DNA of 64,000 nucleotides from Cellulomonas fengjieae (GTDB lineage: Bacteria > Actinomycetota > Actinomycetes > Actinomycetales > Cellulomonadaceae), in assembly GCF_018388465.1 (NCBI RefSeq), contig NZ_CP074404.1, positions 3,224,001 to 3,288,000 of the forward strand. The letters run 5' to 3'. Below are positions 21,475-30,832 of this stretch, in pieces. The notes under the pieces are model-generated. The model ran no database searches, was not told the DNA's origin, and saw only the letters and a program-made list of their open reading frames with translations. The number at the start of each line of letters is the position of its first letter. The stretch's first letter is position 1. Position numbers and translations under genes: made by a program.

Positions 21475-22752
21475 ATGCCCACCCACGACCCGTCCCCGAG
21501 CGACCTCGGCCCCGCCGCCTCCGGGAGCGCCATCCGGTCGGCCGAGGTGCTCGTCACGAGCCCGGACCGCAACTTCGTCACGCTGCGGCTGACCACCGAG
21601 GACGGCGTGGTGGGGCTCGGGGACGCGACGCTCAACGGCCGCGAGCTGTCCGTGGCCTCCTACCTGTCCGACCACGTGGTGCCGCTGCTGCTCGGGCGGG
21701 ACGCGCACCGGATCGAGGACACCTGGCAGTTCCTCTACCGGTCGGCGTACTGGCGGCGGGGTCCCGTGACCATGGCCGCCATCGCCGCGGTGGACGTGGC
21801 GCTGTGGGACATCAAGGCCAAGGTCGCCGGGCTGCCGCTGTACCAGCTGCTCGGCGGCGCCAGCCGGACCGGGATCATGGCGTACGGCCACGCGAGCGGC
21901 CGGGACCTGCCGGAGCTGTTCGACTCCATCCGGCACCACCAGGAGCAGGGCTTCCGCTCGATCCGCGTGCAGACCTCGGTCCCGGGCATCGACGCGGTCT
22001 ACGGCGTGGCGGCCCAGCCGTCGTCGTCCGGGCGCTACGACTACGAGCCCGCCCAGCGCGCTCCCCTGCCGGCCGAGGAGGACTGGGACACCCGGGCCTA
22101 CCTGCGGCACATCCCCGCGGTCTTCGAGGCCGTGCGCGGCGAGTTCGGGCCGGAGCTGCCGCTGCTGCACGACGGGCACCACCGGATGACCCCCATCCAG
22201 GCCGCGCGCCTGGGCAAGGACCTCGAGCCCTACGACCTGTTCTGGCTGGAGGACTGCACCCCGGCCGAGAACCAGGAGGCGCTGCGGCTGGTCCGCCAGC
22301 ACACCACCACGCCGCTGGCCATCGGCGAGGTGTTCAACACCGTGTGGGACTACCAGACGCTGGTCCGGGAGCAGCTGATCGACTACGTGCGCTCGGCCGT
22401 GACGCACACCGGCGGGATCAGCGCGCTGCGCAGGATCCTCGACTTCGCGGCGCAGTACCAGATCAAGTCCGGCATCCACGGGCCGACCGACATCTCCCCC
22501 GTCGGCATGGCCGCGGCGCTGCACCTCGACCTGGCCATCCACAACTTCGGCATCCAGGAGTACATGCAGCACGGGGCGCGCACCGACGAGGTGTTCCGGC
22601 AGACGTTCACGTTCACCGACGGGTACCTGCACCCGGGCGAGCAGCCCGGCCTCGGCGTCACCTACGACGACGACGCGGCCGCGCGCTACCCGTACCAGGC
22701 GGCGTACCTGCCGTTCAACCGGCTCAAGGACGGCACGGTGCACGACTGGTGA
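21475..22752 (+). CDS. manD: Enolase-superfamily mannonate dehydratase (ManD/RspA type)
   Basis: Mg-dependent dehydratase converting D-mannonate to 2-keto-3-deoxygluconate. The 425-residue protein matches the RspA/ManD branch: [17 protein letters not shown] and [19 protein letters not shown] near the N-terminus, then metal ligands in [17 protein letters not shown] and AIGEVFN, and the catalytic His region [12 protein letters not shown]. It replaces the unrelated UxuA, which is absent from the window. ATG at 21475 has GGAG five bases upstream. Some family members act weakly or also on D-gluconate, so exact activity is inferred from the adjoining GH67 and the hexuronate genes at 43-54 kb. Confidence 0.93.
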   Translation: MPTHDPSPSDLGPAASGSAIRSAEVLVTSPDRNFVTLRLTTEDGVVGLGDATLNGRELSVASYLSDHVVPLLLGRDAHRIEDTWQFLYRSAYWRRGPVTMAAIAAVDVALWDIKAKVAGLPLYQLLGGASRTGIMAYGHASGRDLPELFDSIRHHQEQGFRSIRVQTSVPGIDAVYGVAAQPSSSGRYDYEPAQRAPLPAEEDWDTRAYLRHIPAVFEAVRGEFGPELPLLHDGHHRMTPIQAARLGKDLEPYDLFWLEDCTPAENQEALRLVRQHTTTPLAIGEVFNTVWDYQTLVREQLIDYVRSAVTHTGGISALRRILDFAAQYQIKSGIHGPTDISPVGMAAALHLDLAIHNFGIQEYMQHGARTDEVFRQTFTFTDGYLHPGEQPGLGVTYDDDAAARYPYQAAYLPFNRLKDGTVHDW

Positions 22753-22770
22753 GCGCACGACTGGTGAGCG
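22741..22770 (+). repeat. 15-base tandem duplication across the manD-GH67 junction
   Basis: CACGACTGGTGAGCG occurs twice in perfect tandem (22741-22755 and 22756-22770). It contains the manD stop overlapping a GTG start. Because 15 is a multiple of three, the second GTG (22764) is in the same frame as the first (22749), giving two possible GH67 starts. Confidence 0.95.
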
Positions 22771-24893
22771 CGCACCCGATGTGGCTGCCCGACGAGGCGT
22801 TCCGCCCGCTCGGCTCGCGGCGCGTGCTGGTGGCGGTCGGCCCGGACGACGGGCCGGTCGCGGAGACGGTGGTCGCCGAGGTCGCGGCGGCGACGGAGCG
22901 GTTCGGCGGTTCGCTGGTGACCAGCCCGGTGACCGTCGACGAGGCTCTCGCCTGCGACGTGGTGCTCGCGATCGTCGGCAGCGCGGGGACCGTCGGGACG
23001 GCGTCGGCCACCATGCCGCCGCCGCCCGGCCACCCACCACGGACCGATCCGTACCTCCGGGCCGTGCAGGCGGTGGTCGAGGACCTGCTCGCGTTGGGCA
23101 GCAGCGTGCTCAGTCCTGGCATGTTCGGCCTCGGGCGGCATCGCGGCCGCACGGTCGTGGTGGCAGCCGACGCCGCCGGGCTGCTGTACGGGCTGCACGC
23201 CATGGTCCGGCGCGGAGAGGCCGCGCTGAGCGGGCTCGACGACTTCGTCTGGGACCTTCCGGTCTCCTCCGTCCGCATGCTCGACCACTGGGACAACACC
23301 GTCGTGCACCCGGTCATGGGCCAGGTGGAGCGCGGGTACGCCGGTGGCTCGATCTTCTGGTCCGAGGGTCGGGTCCGCGACGACCTGTCCCGGGTGGCGC
23401 AGTACGCGCGGCTGCTCGGCTCGGTCGGCATCAACGCGGTCGGCCTGAACAACGTCAACGTGCACGCCGCCGAGGCACGGCTCCTCACCGACCACGTCGA
23501 CGACGTCGCGCGACTGGCGGACGCGTTCCGGCCGCACGGGATCCGCGTGTACCTGTCGGTGAGCTTCGCGGCGCCGATCACCCTGGGTGGCCTGGAGACG
23601 GCGGACCCGCTGGACCCGGCCGTGCAGGACTGGTGGGCGTCGGCGTTCCGGCGGGTCTACGAGGCGATCCCCGACTTCGGCGGCGTCGTCGTCAAGGCCG
23701 ACTCCGAGGGCCAGCCCGGTCCGTTCGCCTACGGCCGCGACCACGCCGACGGCGCCAACCTGCTGGCCCGGGCGCTGCGCCCGTTCGGCGGCACGGTGTT
23801 CTGGCGGGCCTTCGTCTACGACCACCACCAGGACTGGCGCGACCGCAGCACCGACCGTGCGCGGGCGGCGTACGACCACTTCACGCCGCTGGACGGCCGG
23901 TTCGACGACAACGTCGTGCTCCAGGTGAAGTACGGCCCGATGGACTTCCAGACGCGCGAGCCGGTCTCCCCCGTCATCGCCGCGATGCCGCGGACCCGGC
24001 TGGCCGTCGAGCTGCAGGTGACCCAGGAGTACACGGGTCAGCAGCAGCACGCCTGCTACCTGGGGCCGCAGTGGGCCGAGGTGCTGGAGTTCCCGCTGGC
24101 GGAGGACGGGCGGTCGGTCGCGTACATCGCAGCCGGGTTGTCCGAGGGCGACGGCCAGCCCACTCCGGCCGGTGGCATCGTCGGGGTCTCCAACGTCGGT
24201 ACCGACGAGTTCTGGACGGGGCACCCCCTCGCCCAGGCGAACCTCTACGCGTTCGCGCGGCTGGCCTGGGGCGAGGAGGACCCGGTCGCGGTCCTCGACG
24301 AGTGGATCGGGCTCACGTTCGGCGACGACCCGGTGGTGCGGTCCGCGGTGCACGCCGTGCTCGACGACTCCTGGCACACCTACGAGAGCTACACCGCCCC
24401 GCTCAGCGTCGGCTTCATGGTCCGGCCGGGGCACCACTACGGTCCCGACGTCGACGGCTACGAGTACACCGCCTGGGGCACGTACCACTACGCCGACCGC
24501 GACGGCATCGGCGTGGACCGCACCCGCGCGACCGGAACCGGGTTCACCGGTCAGTACCCATCGCCGTGGCGGGATGTCTACGAGTCTGTCGAGACCTGTC
24601 CCGACGAGCTGCTGCTGTTCTTCCACCACGTCCCGTACACGCACGTGCTGCACAGCGGGTCGACGGTCATCCAGCACATCTACGACACGCACGCCGACGG
24701 GTACGACGAGGTCGTCCGGATGGGCGGGACGTGGGAGTCGCTGCGCGGCCGGGTGCCCGACGCGTTCTTCGACCGGGTCAGCGAGCGGCTGGCGGAGCAG
24801 GAGCGCAGTGCCCGCGAGTGGCGCGACCACGTGCGCAGCGCGTTCTTCCGCCGCTCGGGCATCCCGGACGCGACAGGGCGCACGATCTACTGA
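22749..24893 (+). CDS. aguA: Alpha-glucuronidase, GH67
   Basis: Inverting exo-enzyme that removes (4-O-methyl-)glucuronic acid from the non-reducing end of xylo-oligosaccharides. 714 residues from GTG 22749, or 709 from GTG 22764. Family segments: [24 protein letters not shown] is the hallmark region (read in parts), [19 protein letters not shown] carries the general-acid Glu, and [16 protein letters not shown] and [13 protein letters not shown] complete the active site. No signal peptide, so it is cytoplasmic. It overlaps the manD stop (GTGA), so glucuronate release and mannonate dehydration are coupled in one operon. Confidence 0.97.
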   Translation: MSARLVSAHPMWLPDEAFRPLGSRRVLVAVGPDDGPVAETVVAEVAAATERFGGSLVTSPVTVDEALACDVVLAIVGSAGTVGTASATMPPPPGHPPRTDPYLRAVQAVVEDLLALGSSVLSPGMFGLGRHRGRTVVVAADAAGLLYGLHAMVRRGEAALSGLDDFVWDLPVSSVRMLDHWDNTVVHPVMGQVERGYAGGSIFWSEGRVRDDLSRVAQYARLLGSVGINAVGLNNVNVHAAEARLLTDHVDDVARLADAFRPHGIRVYLSVSFAAPITLGGLETADPLDPAVQDWWASAFRRVYEAIPDFGGVVVKADSEGQPGPFAYGRDHADGANLLARALRPFGGTVFWRAFVYDHHQDWRDRSTDRARAAYDHFTPLDGRFDDNVVLQVKYGPMDFQTREPVSPVIAAMPRTRLAVELQVTQEYTGQQQHACYLGPQWAEVLEFPLAEDGRSVAYIAAGLSEGDGQPTPAGGIVGVSNVGTDEFWTGHPLAQANLYAFARLAWGEEDPVAVLDEWIGLTFGDDPVVRSAVHAVLDDSWHTYESYTAPLSVGFMVRPGHHYGPDVDGYEYTAWGTYHYADRDGIGVDRTRATGTGFTGQYPSPWRDVYESVETCPDELLLFFHHVPYTHVLHSGSTVIQHIYDTHADGYDEVVRMGGTWESLRGRVPDAFFDRVSERLAEQERSAREWRDHVRSAFFRRSGIPDATGRTIY

Positions 24894-24954
24894 CCGTTCG
24901 CGGAGCACCGCGCCTCGCCGCGCACGCTGCTCCACACCCGAGCAGGATCGACGC

Positions 24955-25952
24955 ATGCCCACCAGCACGCAGGTCCAGCTCGTCCGCCGGCCGCAGGGAT
25001 GGCCGGTGCCCGAGGACTTCCGCACCGTCACGGTCGACCTGCCGGACCTCGGGCCCGACCAGGTGCGCGTCGCGAACGCCTTCCTGTCGGTGGACCCGTA
25101 CATGCGGGGCCGGATGAACGACGCCGAGTCGTACGTCGCGCCGTTCGCGCTGGACGCCACGATGACCGGCGGCGCCGTCGGCCGGGTGGTGGAGTCGACG
25201 TCGGCGGACGTGCCGGTCGGCGCCGCCGTGACGCACGACCTCGGGTGGCGCGACGTCGCGCAGGGTGATGCCGCGCGCTTCCGGGTGGTGGACGACGACC
25301 TACCGCTGTCGGCGTACCTCGGCGTGCTGGGCATGACCGCGTTCACGGCACACGTCGGACTGCTGCAGATCGCGCAGATGAAGCCGGGCGAGGTCGTGTT
25401 CGTCTCCGGTGCGGCCGGCGCGGTCGGCTCGATGGCCGGGCAGATCGCGAGGCTCAAGGGCGCGTCGCGGGTCATCGGCTCCGCAGGCTCCCCGGCGAAG
25501 GTGGCGCTGGTGCGGGAGCGGTACGGGTTCGACGCAGCGTTCGACTACAAGGACGGTCACGTCTACCGCCAGCTGCGCGCGGCCGCGCCCGACGGGATCG
25601 ACGTGTACTTCGACAATGTCGGCGGCGTGCACCTCGAGGCAGCCATCGGCACCCTCAACCGCGACGGACGGGTCGCGCTGTGCGGCGCGATCTCGGGGTA
25701 CAACGACGAGCGGGCGAGCCCGGGCCGCGCAACATGGCCCGGATCATCCAGCAGGGCCTGACCCTGCGCGGGTTCACCGTCGGGTTCCACACGCAGCACT
25801 ACCCCGCGTTCGTCGCGGACATGCGCGAGTGGGTCGCCACCGGCCAGATCGCGTACGACGAGACGGTCATCGACGGCCTGGACCACGCGGTCGACGCGTT
25901 CCTCGCGATGATGCGCGGCGAGACCACCGGCAAGACGCTGGTCAGGCTGTGA
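24955..25952 (+). pseudogene. NADP-dependent oxidoreductase (MDR family), single frameshift
   Basis: Zinc-independent medium-chain reductase (quinone/leukotriene reductase-like) broken by a one-base shift. Residues from ATG 24955 through CGAISGYNDERASPG are in one frame; the rest, PRNMARIIQQGLTLRGF to GKTLVRL, is in another. The shift falls in the run CCCGGGCC at about 25719-25726; one extra C would restore a normal protein of about 332 residues. Motifs are otherwise intact: VSGAAGAVGSMAGQIARLKG (NADP site) and FDNVGG. This is either a recent mutation or a sequencing error in a GC run. CAGGAT lies six bases before the ATG. The 3' end overlaps the convergent DUF624 gene by 11 bases. Confidence 0.85.
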
Positions 25953-26625
25953 ACTGCGCCTCCGCCGCTGCCACGACGGGTACGACCGTGCGCGCGTAGA
26001 GGTAGGTCAGCGGGGCCGCGAGCAGGACGAGCAGCCAGTCCGTCACGAACGCCGCCGCGACCGTGAGCACCAGCACCGACGCGATGCCCAGCGAGACCAG
26101 GGGCTTGGCCGCGAGGAAGTAGGCGCCGAGGCGGGCGACGTCGCGAGTGCGGAAGCTGAACAGCGCGCTGAGGACGAGCGCGTGCCCGGACCAGATCACC
26201 AGCAGCAGGGCGACCGCCCCGAGGGCGACCCCGAGGGCGGACGGCAGGCCCGCCGCGGCCAGGTGCGCGAGGTTGATGCCGATGACGGCGAGCACGGCGA
26301 GCGTCGGCACCCACCAGCGCAGCACGTCGAGGACATCGAGCCGGTAGCCGCGCCAGAAGTGCCGCGCCGGGGACAGGTCCCGGTCCCGGGTGAACACACG
26401 CCACGCGAACAGCGCGGCCGCGACCGAGGGAGCGAACGGGACGCACGCCAGGGCGACGAGCGGGATGTTGCTGGCGTCCCGGTCGAGCAGCTGCAGCAGC
26501 ACGAGACCCGGTGCGGAGGTGAGGACCAGCATCACCTCGACCACCAGGAACCAGTAGACGGTCGCCGACCAGCGCGGGAGCGCGCCGGTGCCGATCTCGT
26601 CGCGCTTCATCGCCATGGCGGTCAT
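25942..26625 (-). CDS. DUF624 (YesL-like) membrane protein
   Basis: Integral membrane protein of 227 residues with about five hydrophobic segments, of the DUF624/YesL type often found next to oligosaccharide ABC transporters in Gram-positive bacteria. Recognisable features are the N-terminal WFLVVEVMLVLTSAPGLVLL and the central SPARHFWRGYRLDVLDVLRW. Its role is unknown; a helper of sugar uptake is plausible from context. Its ATG overlaps the GH39 stop by four bases (ATGA), making it the last gene of the xylo-oligosaccharide operon. Confidence 0.85.
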   Translation of the reverse strand: MTAMAMKRDEIGTGALPRWSATVYWFLVVEVMLVLTSAPGLVLLQLLDRDASNIPLVALACVPFAPSVAAALFAWRVFTRDRDLSPARHFWRGYRLDVLDVLRWWVPTLAVLAVIGINLAHLAAAGLPSALGVALGAVALLLVIWSGHALVLSALFSFRTRDVARLGAYFLAAKPLVSLGIASVLVLTVAAAFVTDWLLVLLAAPLTYLYARTVVPVVAAAEAQFTA

Positions 26626-28133
26626 CCCATCACGTCCTGGCCGAGCAGCCGGGCGTCGTCGAGCCCGGGGTGCTCGTCGGGCGTCACGGGCAGCAGCTCG
26701 ACCAGCGTGATCTCGTGCCGACCGAGCACCAGGTCGAGGTCGACGTGCCCGTCGGCGGCCGGCAGCGACCAGTGCCGGACCGCGGGCAGCGACGCGTCGC
26801 GCAGCAGGTCGAGCACGCGCTCCGACGGGTTCCGGGGGCGGCCGAGCTCGCGCCACGCCGTCCAGGCGTTGCCGTCGGTCTCGTTCACGCTGCGCCGCAG
26901 GACCGCCACGTCCGACGGGACGGGGATGCGCAGCCGGACGTCGTGGGTCGGGGGCGCGGAGCCGTACGGGCCGTCGTCGGAGCCCCCGAGCGGCTGCCAC
27001 GCGAGGACCGTCACGCGACCGTCGTCGTCCCGGCACACCAGGTGGTCCGCGCCGCGGGCCAGCACCGAGGCGCCCATGCGGGCCATGAACGCGTACAGGT
27101 GGTAGGTCGGCTTGCGGATCTGCCGGTGGGTCAGCAGGCCGAAGCCGCCGTGGAACAGCGACGTCGGGATGTCCGCCTCCTCGAACACGTCGCAGAACGT
27201 CCAGTAGGAGAAGGAGCCGACCAGGTCGCCGCCGCCGGCCAGCACGGGCGCGAGGTAGGCGGCGTTCCAGGCGGTGTCGTGGATCGGGTTGTCCGGCCGG
27301 TAGGACGTGTTGAACTCGCTGATGTGCACGGGCAGGCCCGCGAGCGCGGTGTCCCGCAGGTGCCGGCGGGGCGCGTCGAACTGGTCGAGCAGCGTCTGCG
27401 GCGGCTCGAACGTCTGGTAGACGCCGAACGGGACGTGCTGGGCCGGACCCGACGAGTACGCGTGACGGCTCACGAAGTCCACCGGCACGTCCCGGGCGGC
27501 GACGAAGTCCGCGAACGGCGCCCACCACTCGTCGGACCCCGGGGAGAGCACCGGCCCGCCCACCTGCAGGGAGGCGTCGACGTCCTTGACCGCACGCGCG
27601 GTCGCCTCGTACAGCCGGAAGTAGGCGGCCTGGTCGGCGTCCTGCCAGAACACGGTCAGGTTCGGCTCGTTCCACACCTCGATCGGCCAGGTGCGGACCT
27701 CCTCGAGCCCGTACCGGTCGATGAGGTGCCGCAGCACCGCACGGACCAGGGCGGCCCAGTCCTCGTGCGACCGCGGCGGGGTGACGTTGCCCTTCCACCA
27801 GAAGACGGTCTGCTCCCCCGACGCCAGCGCCGAGGGCATGAAGCCCAGCTCGAGGAACGGCTTGAGGCCCAGCCGCAGGTAGGAGTCGACCACCTGGTCC
27901 ACGTAGGTGAAGGAGTAGCGGGTGACGCCCTCCGACTCGCGCAGCACGCCCATGTCGTCGGACAGCAGCCCGTGGCCACGGATGTACCGGAAGCCGATCT
28001 CGCGCTGCACCAGCGCGGCCGACTCCTGGTAGTCGGCGCGCAGGGCGAGGTTGAGCCGGCCGGTGCCGACGCACTCGCGCCATGCCGAGGGCCGGAGGCC
28101 GGAGGGCTGGGCGGAGACGTGGACGCGGTTCAT
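26622..28133 (-). CDS. xynB: GH39 beta-xylosidase
   Basis: Retaining GH39 glycosidase of 503 residues. The acid/base Glu is in WPIEVWNEPNLTVFW and the nucleophile Glu in LPVHISEFNTSY. N-terminal ECVGTGRLNLALRADYQ and FRYIRGHGLLSDDMGV match bacterial beta-xylosidases. No signal peptide, so it is cytoplasmic. ATG at 28133 has GAGGT about nine bases upstream. It lies downstream of the binding-protein gene, separated by a strong hairpin that would reduce its expression relative to the binding protein. Confidence 0.94.
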   Translation of the reverse strand: MNRVHVSAQPSGLRPSAWRECVGTGRLNLALRADYQESAALVQREIGFRYIRGHGLLSDDMGVLRESEGVTRYSFTYVDQVVDSYLRLGLKPFLELGFMPSALASGEQTVFWWKGNVTPPRSHEDWAALVRAVLRHLIDRYGLEEVRTWPIEVWNEPNLTVFWQDADQAAYFRLYEATARAVKDVDASLQVGGPVLSPGSDEWWAPFADFVAARDVPVDFVSRHAYSSGPAQHVPFGVYQTFEPPQTLLDQFDAPRRHLRDTALAGLPVHISEFNTSYRPDNPIHDTAWNAAYLAPVLAGGGDLVGSFSYWTFCDVFEEADIPTSLFHGGFGLLTHRQIRKPTYHLYAFMARMGASVLARGADHLVCRDDDGRVTVLAWQPLGGSDDGPYGSAPPTHDVRLRIPVPSDVAVLRRSVNETDGNAWTAWRELGRPRNPSERVLDLLRDASLPAVRHWSLPAADGHVDLDLVLGRHEITLVELLPVTPDEHPGLDDARLLGQDVMG

Positions 28134-28170
28134 GGACGAGCACCTCGGTCGGGCAGACGGTCAAGGGCAA

Positions 28171-28199
28171 GGCCGGCCCCGCGGAGCGCGGGGCCGGCC
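28171..28199 (-). terminator. Intercistronic hairpin between binding protein and GH39
   Basis: GGCCGGCCCCGC (28171-28182) pairs perfectly with 28188-28199 around a five-base loop, 12 bases after the binding-protein stop on the minus strand. TTGCCCTTG follows, a poor T-tract, so it is more likely a partial terminator or mRNA 3'-end stabiliser than a full stop. Confidence 0.75.
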
Positions 28200-28211
28200 A
28201 TCACGACGTGC

Positions 28212-29876
28212 TCAGCCCTTGGCGGCCAGAGCGGTGTTGAAGGTGTCGACGTACTGCTCGACGTTGAGGCCCTTGAGCTCGGTCTGCCAGGCCTCCCACT
28301 CGGACATCGGGCGCTGACCGAGGATGAACGCGGCCGTGTTCTGCGTGACCGAGTCGTTCAGGGCGGCCTGCCAGAGCGTGATCTGCTCCTGCTGCATCTC
28401 GTCCAGCGGGGCGGTCGGGGTCAGCGGGAGCTCGGTCTTGTCCGCCATGGCGTCGATGAACTGGTTCGTGGCGTCGGTGTTCAGGCCGCGGATCAGCTCG
28501 TCCGTCGTGCCGTTGGCCAGCATCCACACGCCGTTGCTGAACCCGAAGTCGGCGTTCAGCTTCTTGGTGCCCGTGGGGTTCACGCCGTTCCAGTCGACGT
28601 CGGCCGCGAGTGCACGCGTCCCGCCGTCCTCGGTGAACGTGGTGCCCTCGACGCCGTACTTGGAGAACGCCAGACCGCTGTCGGAGTAGTACAGCCAGTC
28701 CACGAACTGCAGGAGCGCGAGGAAGTTCGGCTTCTCGGCCGCCTCCGACGAGATCATGAAGCCCGACGCGACCCTGCTGCCCGACGCGACGTTGTCACCC
28801 GCGGGGCCCTCGGGCACGCGGATCAGGTGCACCTTGGCGTCGGTGTTGCCGGCGTCGGTGAACGTCTTGGCGTAGCTGGTGATCTCCTGGGTGTTGCCCG
28901 AGATGGCCAGCGACTGGCCGCTGCCGAACTTCTGCTTCGCCGTGTCGTCGTCCTGCGTGACGGACTCGGGGTCGAGCAGGCCCTCCTCGACCAGCGACGC
29001 GAAGTAGGAGATCAGCTCCTTGTACTCGTCGGTCGACGGGGCGTAGGAGAACGTCTCGGACTCCTCGTCGAACACCAGGCCGTTGCCGAAGCCCCAGCCG
29101 GCGATCGTGCCGAAGTTCGGGGCTGCGACGTTCAGCGTCGCGCCGAGCGGGCTGTTGTTCGTCGTGGACCAGCGGTCCGACATCGGCCACACGCCCGGGT
29201 TCGCCTCCTTGAGCGTCGCCAGGTCGTCCTTCAGGTCGTCCCAGGTCTCGGGGTCGTCCGTGATCCCGGCCTTCTCCCACAGGTCCTGCCGGATCGCGAT
29301 GGAGTACTGCGGCTGGGCCGACTCGTACAGGCCGGGGAGCATGTAGTACTTGCCGTCCGCCTGCACCAGGTTGTCGATGTAGGGCTCCAGCTCCCAGTCC
29401 GCGATCCGCTTCTGGAAGTTCGGCATGTACTGCACGTAGTCGCTGATCGGCAGCAGCGCGCCGCCCGAGACGAACTGCGTCTCCTGGCCGGGGTACGTGA
29501 CGGGGATGAGGTCCGGGGCGTCACCCGCGCTGATGATGAGCGACTTCTTGGCGTCCCAGTCGGACAGCGGCGCGCTGGTGAGGTCGAAGCTGACCTTGTT
29601 GGTGTCCTTCAGGTGGGAGAAGAACAGCCAGTCCTTGTTCAGCGGGTAGTTCGGGTGGTCCCGGTACAGGACGCTGAACGTCACCGGCTCGGTCGCCACG
29701 AACTCGGTGCCGACGGCGAAGTCCTCCATGGCCCCGACGCTCTGGGCGTCGGGGATGCCGCTGCTGGTGGCCGACGGCTCCTCGGCCGCGTCGTCCGACG
29801 AGCAGGCGGCGGTGAGCGTGAGCGCGAGCACCGCGACCGACGCGGCGACAGCGGCGCGCTTTCTGGTGGTCCTCAT
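28212..29876 (-). CDS. ABC transporter substrate-binding lipoprotein (LplA/LipO type)
   Basis: Large CUT1 binding protein, 554 residues. The signal peptide RKRAAVAASVAVLALTLTAAC ends in the lipobox LTAAC (Cys about residue 25), so the mature protein would be a lipoprotein on the outer face of the membrane. Features of the LplA/DUF3502-like group include FVATEPVTFSVLYRDHPNYP, AGDAPDLIPVTYPG and WPMSDRWSTTNNSPLG. It is encoded after the two permeases and before the hairpin and GH39. With GH3 and GH39 in the operon, the ligand is probably a xylo-oligosaccharide. Confidence 0.93.
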   Translation of the reverse strand: MRTTRKRAAVAASVAVLALTLTAACSSDDAAEEPSATSSGIPDAQSVGAMEDFAVGTEFVATEPVTFSVLYRDHPNYPLNKDWLFFSHLKDTNKVSFDLTSAPLSDWDAKKSLIISAGDAPDLIPVTYPGQETQFVSGGALLPISDYVQYMPNFQKRIADWELEPYIDNLVQADGKYYMLPGLYESAQPQYSIAIRQDLWEKAGITDDPETWDDLKDDLATLKEANPGVWPMSDRWSTTNNSPLGATLNVAAPNFGTIAGWGFGNGLVFDEESETFSYAPSTDEYKELISYFASLVEEGLLDPESVTQDDDTAKQKFGSGQSLAISGNTQEITSYAKTFTDAGNTDAKVHLIRVPEGPAGDNVASGSRVASGFMISSEAAEKPNFLALLQFVDWLYYSDSGLAFSKYGVEGTTFTEDGGTRALAADVDWNGVNPTGTKKLNADFGFSNGVWMLANGTTDELIRGLNTDATNQFIDAMADKTELPLTPTAPLDEMQQEQITLWQAALNDSVTQNTAAFILGQRPMSEWEAWQTELKGLNVEQYVDTFNTALAAKG

Positions 29877-29908
29877 GATTCTCCTTGGGAAGGGGTGGGG
29901 CGGTGGGG

Positions 29909-30832
29909 TTACTGCTTGACTGCGCCGAGCATCACGCCGGACACGAAGTACCTCTGCAGGAACGGGTAGAGGCAGATGATGGGCAGGACCGTGAGGAGCA
30001 TCGTCACGGACTGCACGTTGGCGCCGATCTGGGTGAGGTTGTCCGTGCCGCCACCCTGGATCGAGGTGCCGCCGGTGACCCCGGCCATGAGGTTGCGCAG
30101 GTAGACGGTCACCGGGTACAGGTTCGGGTCGTCCATGTAGAGGAAGGCGCCGAACCAGCCGTTCCAGAACGAGACCGCGTAGAACAGCAGCATCGTCGCC
30201 ACCACGGCCTTGCTCAGCGGGAGCACCACCTTGAAGAACACCCCGTAGGTGCTCATGCCGTCGATCGAGGCGGCCTCCTCGAGCTCGCTCGGGAAGTTCT
30301 CGAAGAACGACTTCATCACCAGCAGGTTGAACACGCTGATCGCGTTGGGCAGGACGATCGCCCACAGGGTGTTCCGGAAGCCGAGCTGGCTGATGAGGAT
30401 GTAGTTCGGGATCAGCCCGCCGTTGAAGAACATGGTGGCGACGGCCACGCCGATGAAGAACTTGCGGCCCTTGAGGTGATGCTTGGACAGGGCGTACGCG
30501 TACGTCGTCGTCAGGACCATCGCGATGGCCGTGGCGACCACCGTGTAGACGACCGTGTTGCGGTAGTTGCGCCAGAACATGTCGTCGCCGAACACGACCT
30601 CGAAGGTGGTGAGGTTGAACCCGCGCGGGATCAGGTTCACCTGTCCCGAGTTGATGTAGCCCTCGGAGCTGAACGCCTGGGCGACGATGTTGATGAACGG
30701 GTACAGCACGAGGGCCGCGACGACGATGAGGATCGCGCCGTTGACCAGGCGGAAGGCCCGCAGGCCACGGGTGTCCCGGACACCCGTCGACCTCGTCCGG
30801 GCGACGTCGGGGAGGTTCTCGGTGGTCACCAC
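29909..30832 (-). CDS. Carbohydrate ABC transporter permease (LplC/YtcP-like)
   Basis: CUT1 permease with six predicted helices and the EAA loop LEEAASIDGMSTYGVFFKVV, about 307 residues. MKSFFENFPSELEEAAS is typical of the YtcP/LplC branch. Two adjacent GTG codons (30832 and 30829) can start it: GGGAG lies seven bases before the first, while the second overlaps the upstream stop as GTGA. Works with the following binding protein and the preceding permease. Confidence 0.94.
   Translation of the reverse strand: MVTTENLPDVARTRSTGVRDTRGLRAFRLVNGAILIVVAALVLYPFINIVAQAFSSEGYINSGQVNLIPRGFNLTTFEVVFGDDMFWRNYRNTVVYTVVATAIAMVLTTTYAYALSKHHLKGRKFFIGVAVATMFFNGGLIPNYILISQLGFRNTLWAIVLPNAISVFNLLVMKSFFENFPSELEEAASIDGMSTYGVFFKVVLPLSKAVVATMLLFYAVSFWNGWFGAFLYMDDPNLYPVTVYLRNLMAGVTGGTSIQGGGTDNLTQIGANVQSVTMLLTVLPIICLYPFLQRYFVSGVMLGAVKQ

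Noticed and set aside
26670..29969. A long open frame on the plus strand opposite GH39 and the binding protein
   Set aside because: It is the antisense shadow of two clear genes; composition is Val/Arg/Gly/Asp-rich low-complexity and shows no domain. Such open antisense frames are common in very GC-rich DNA.
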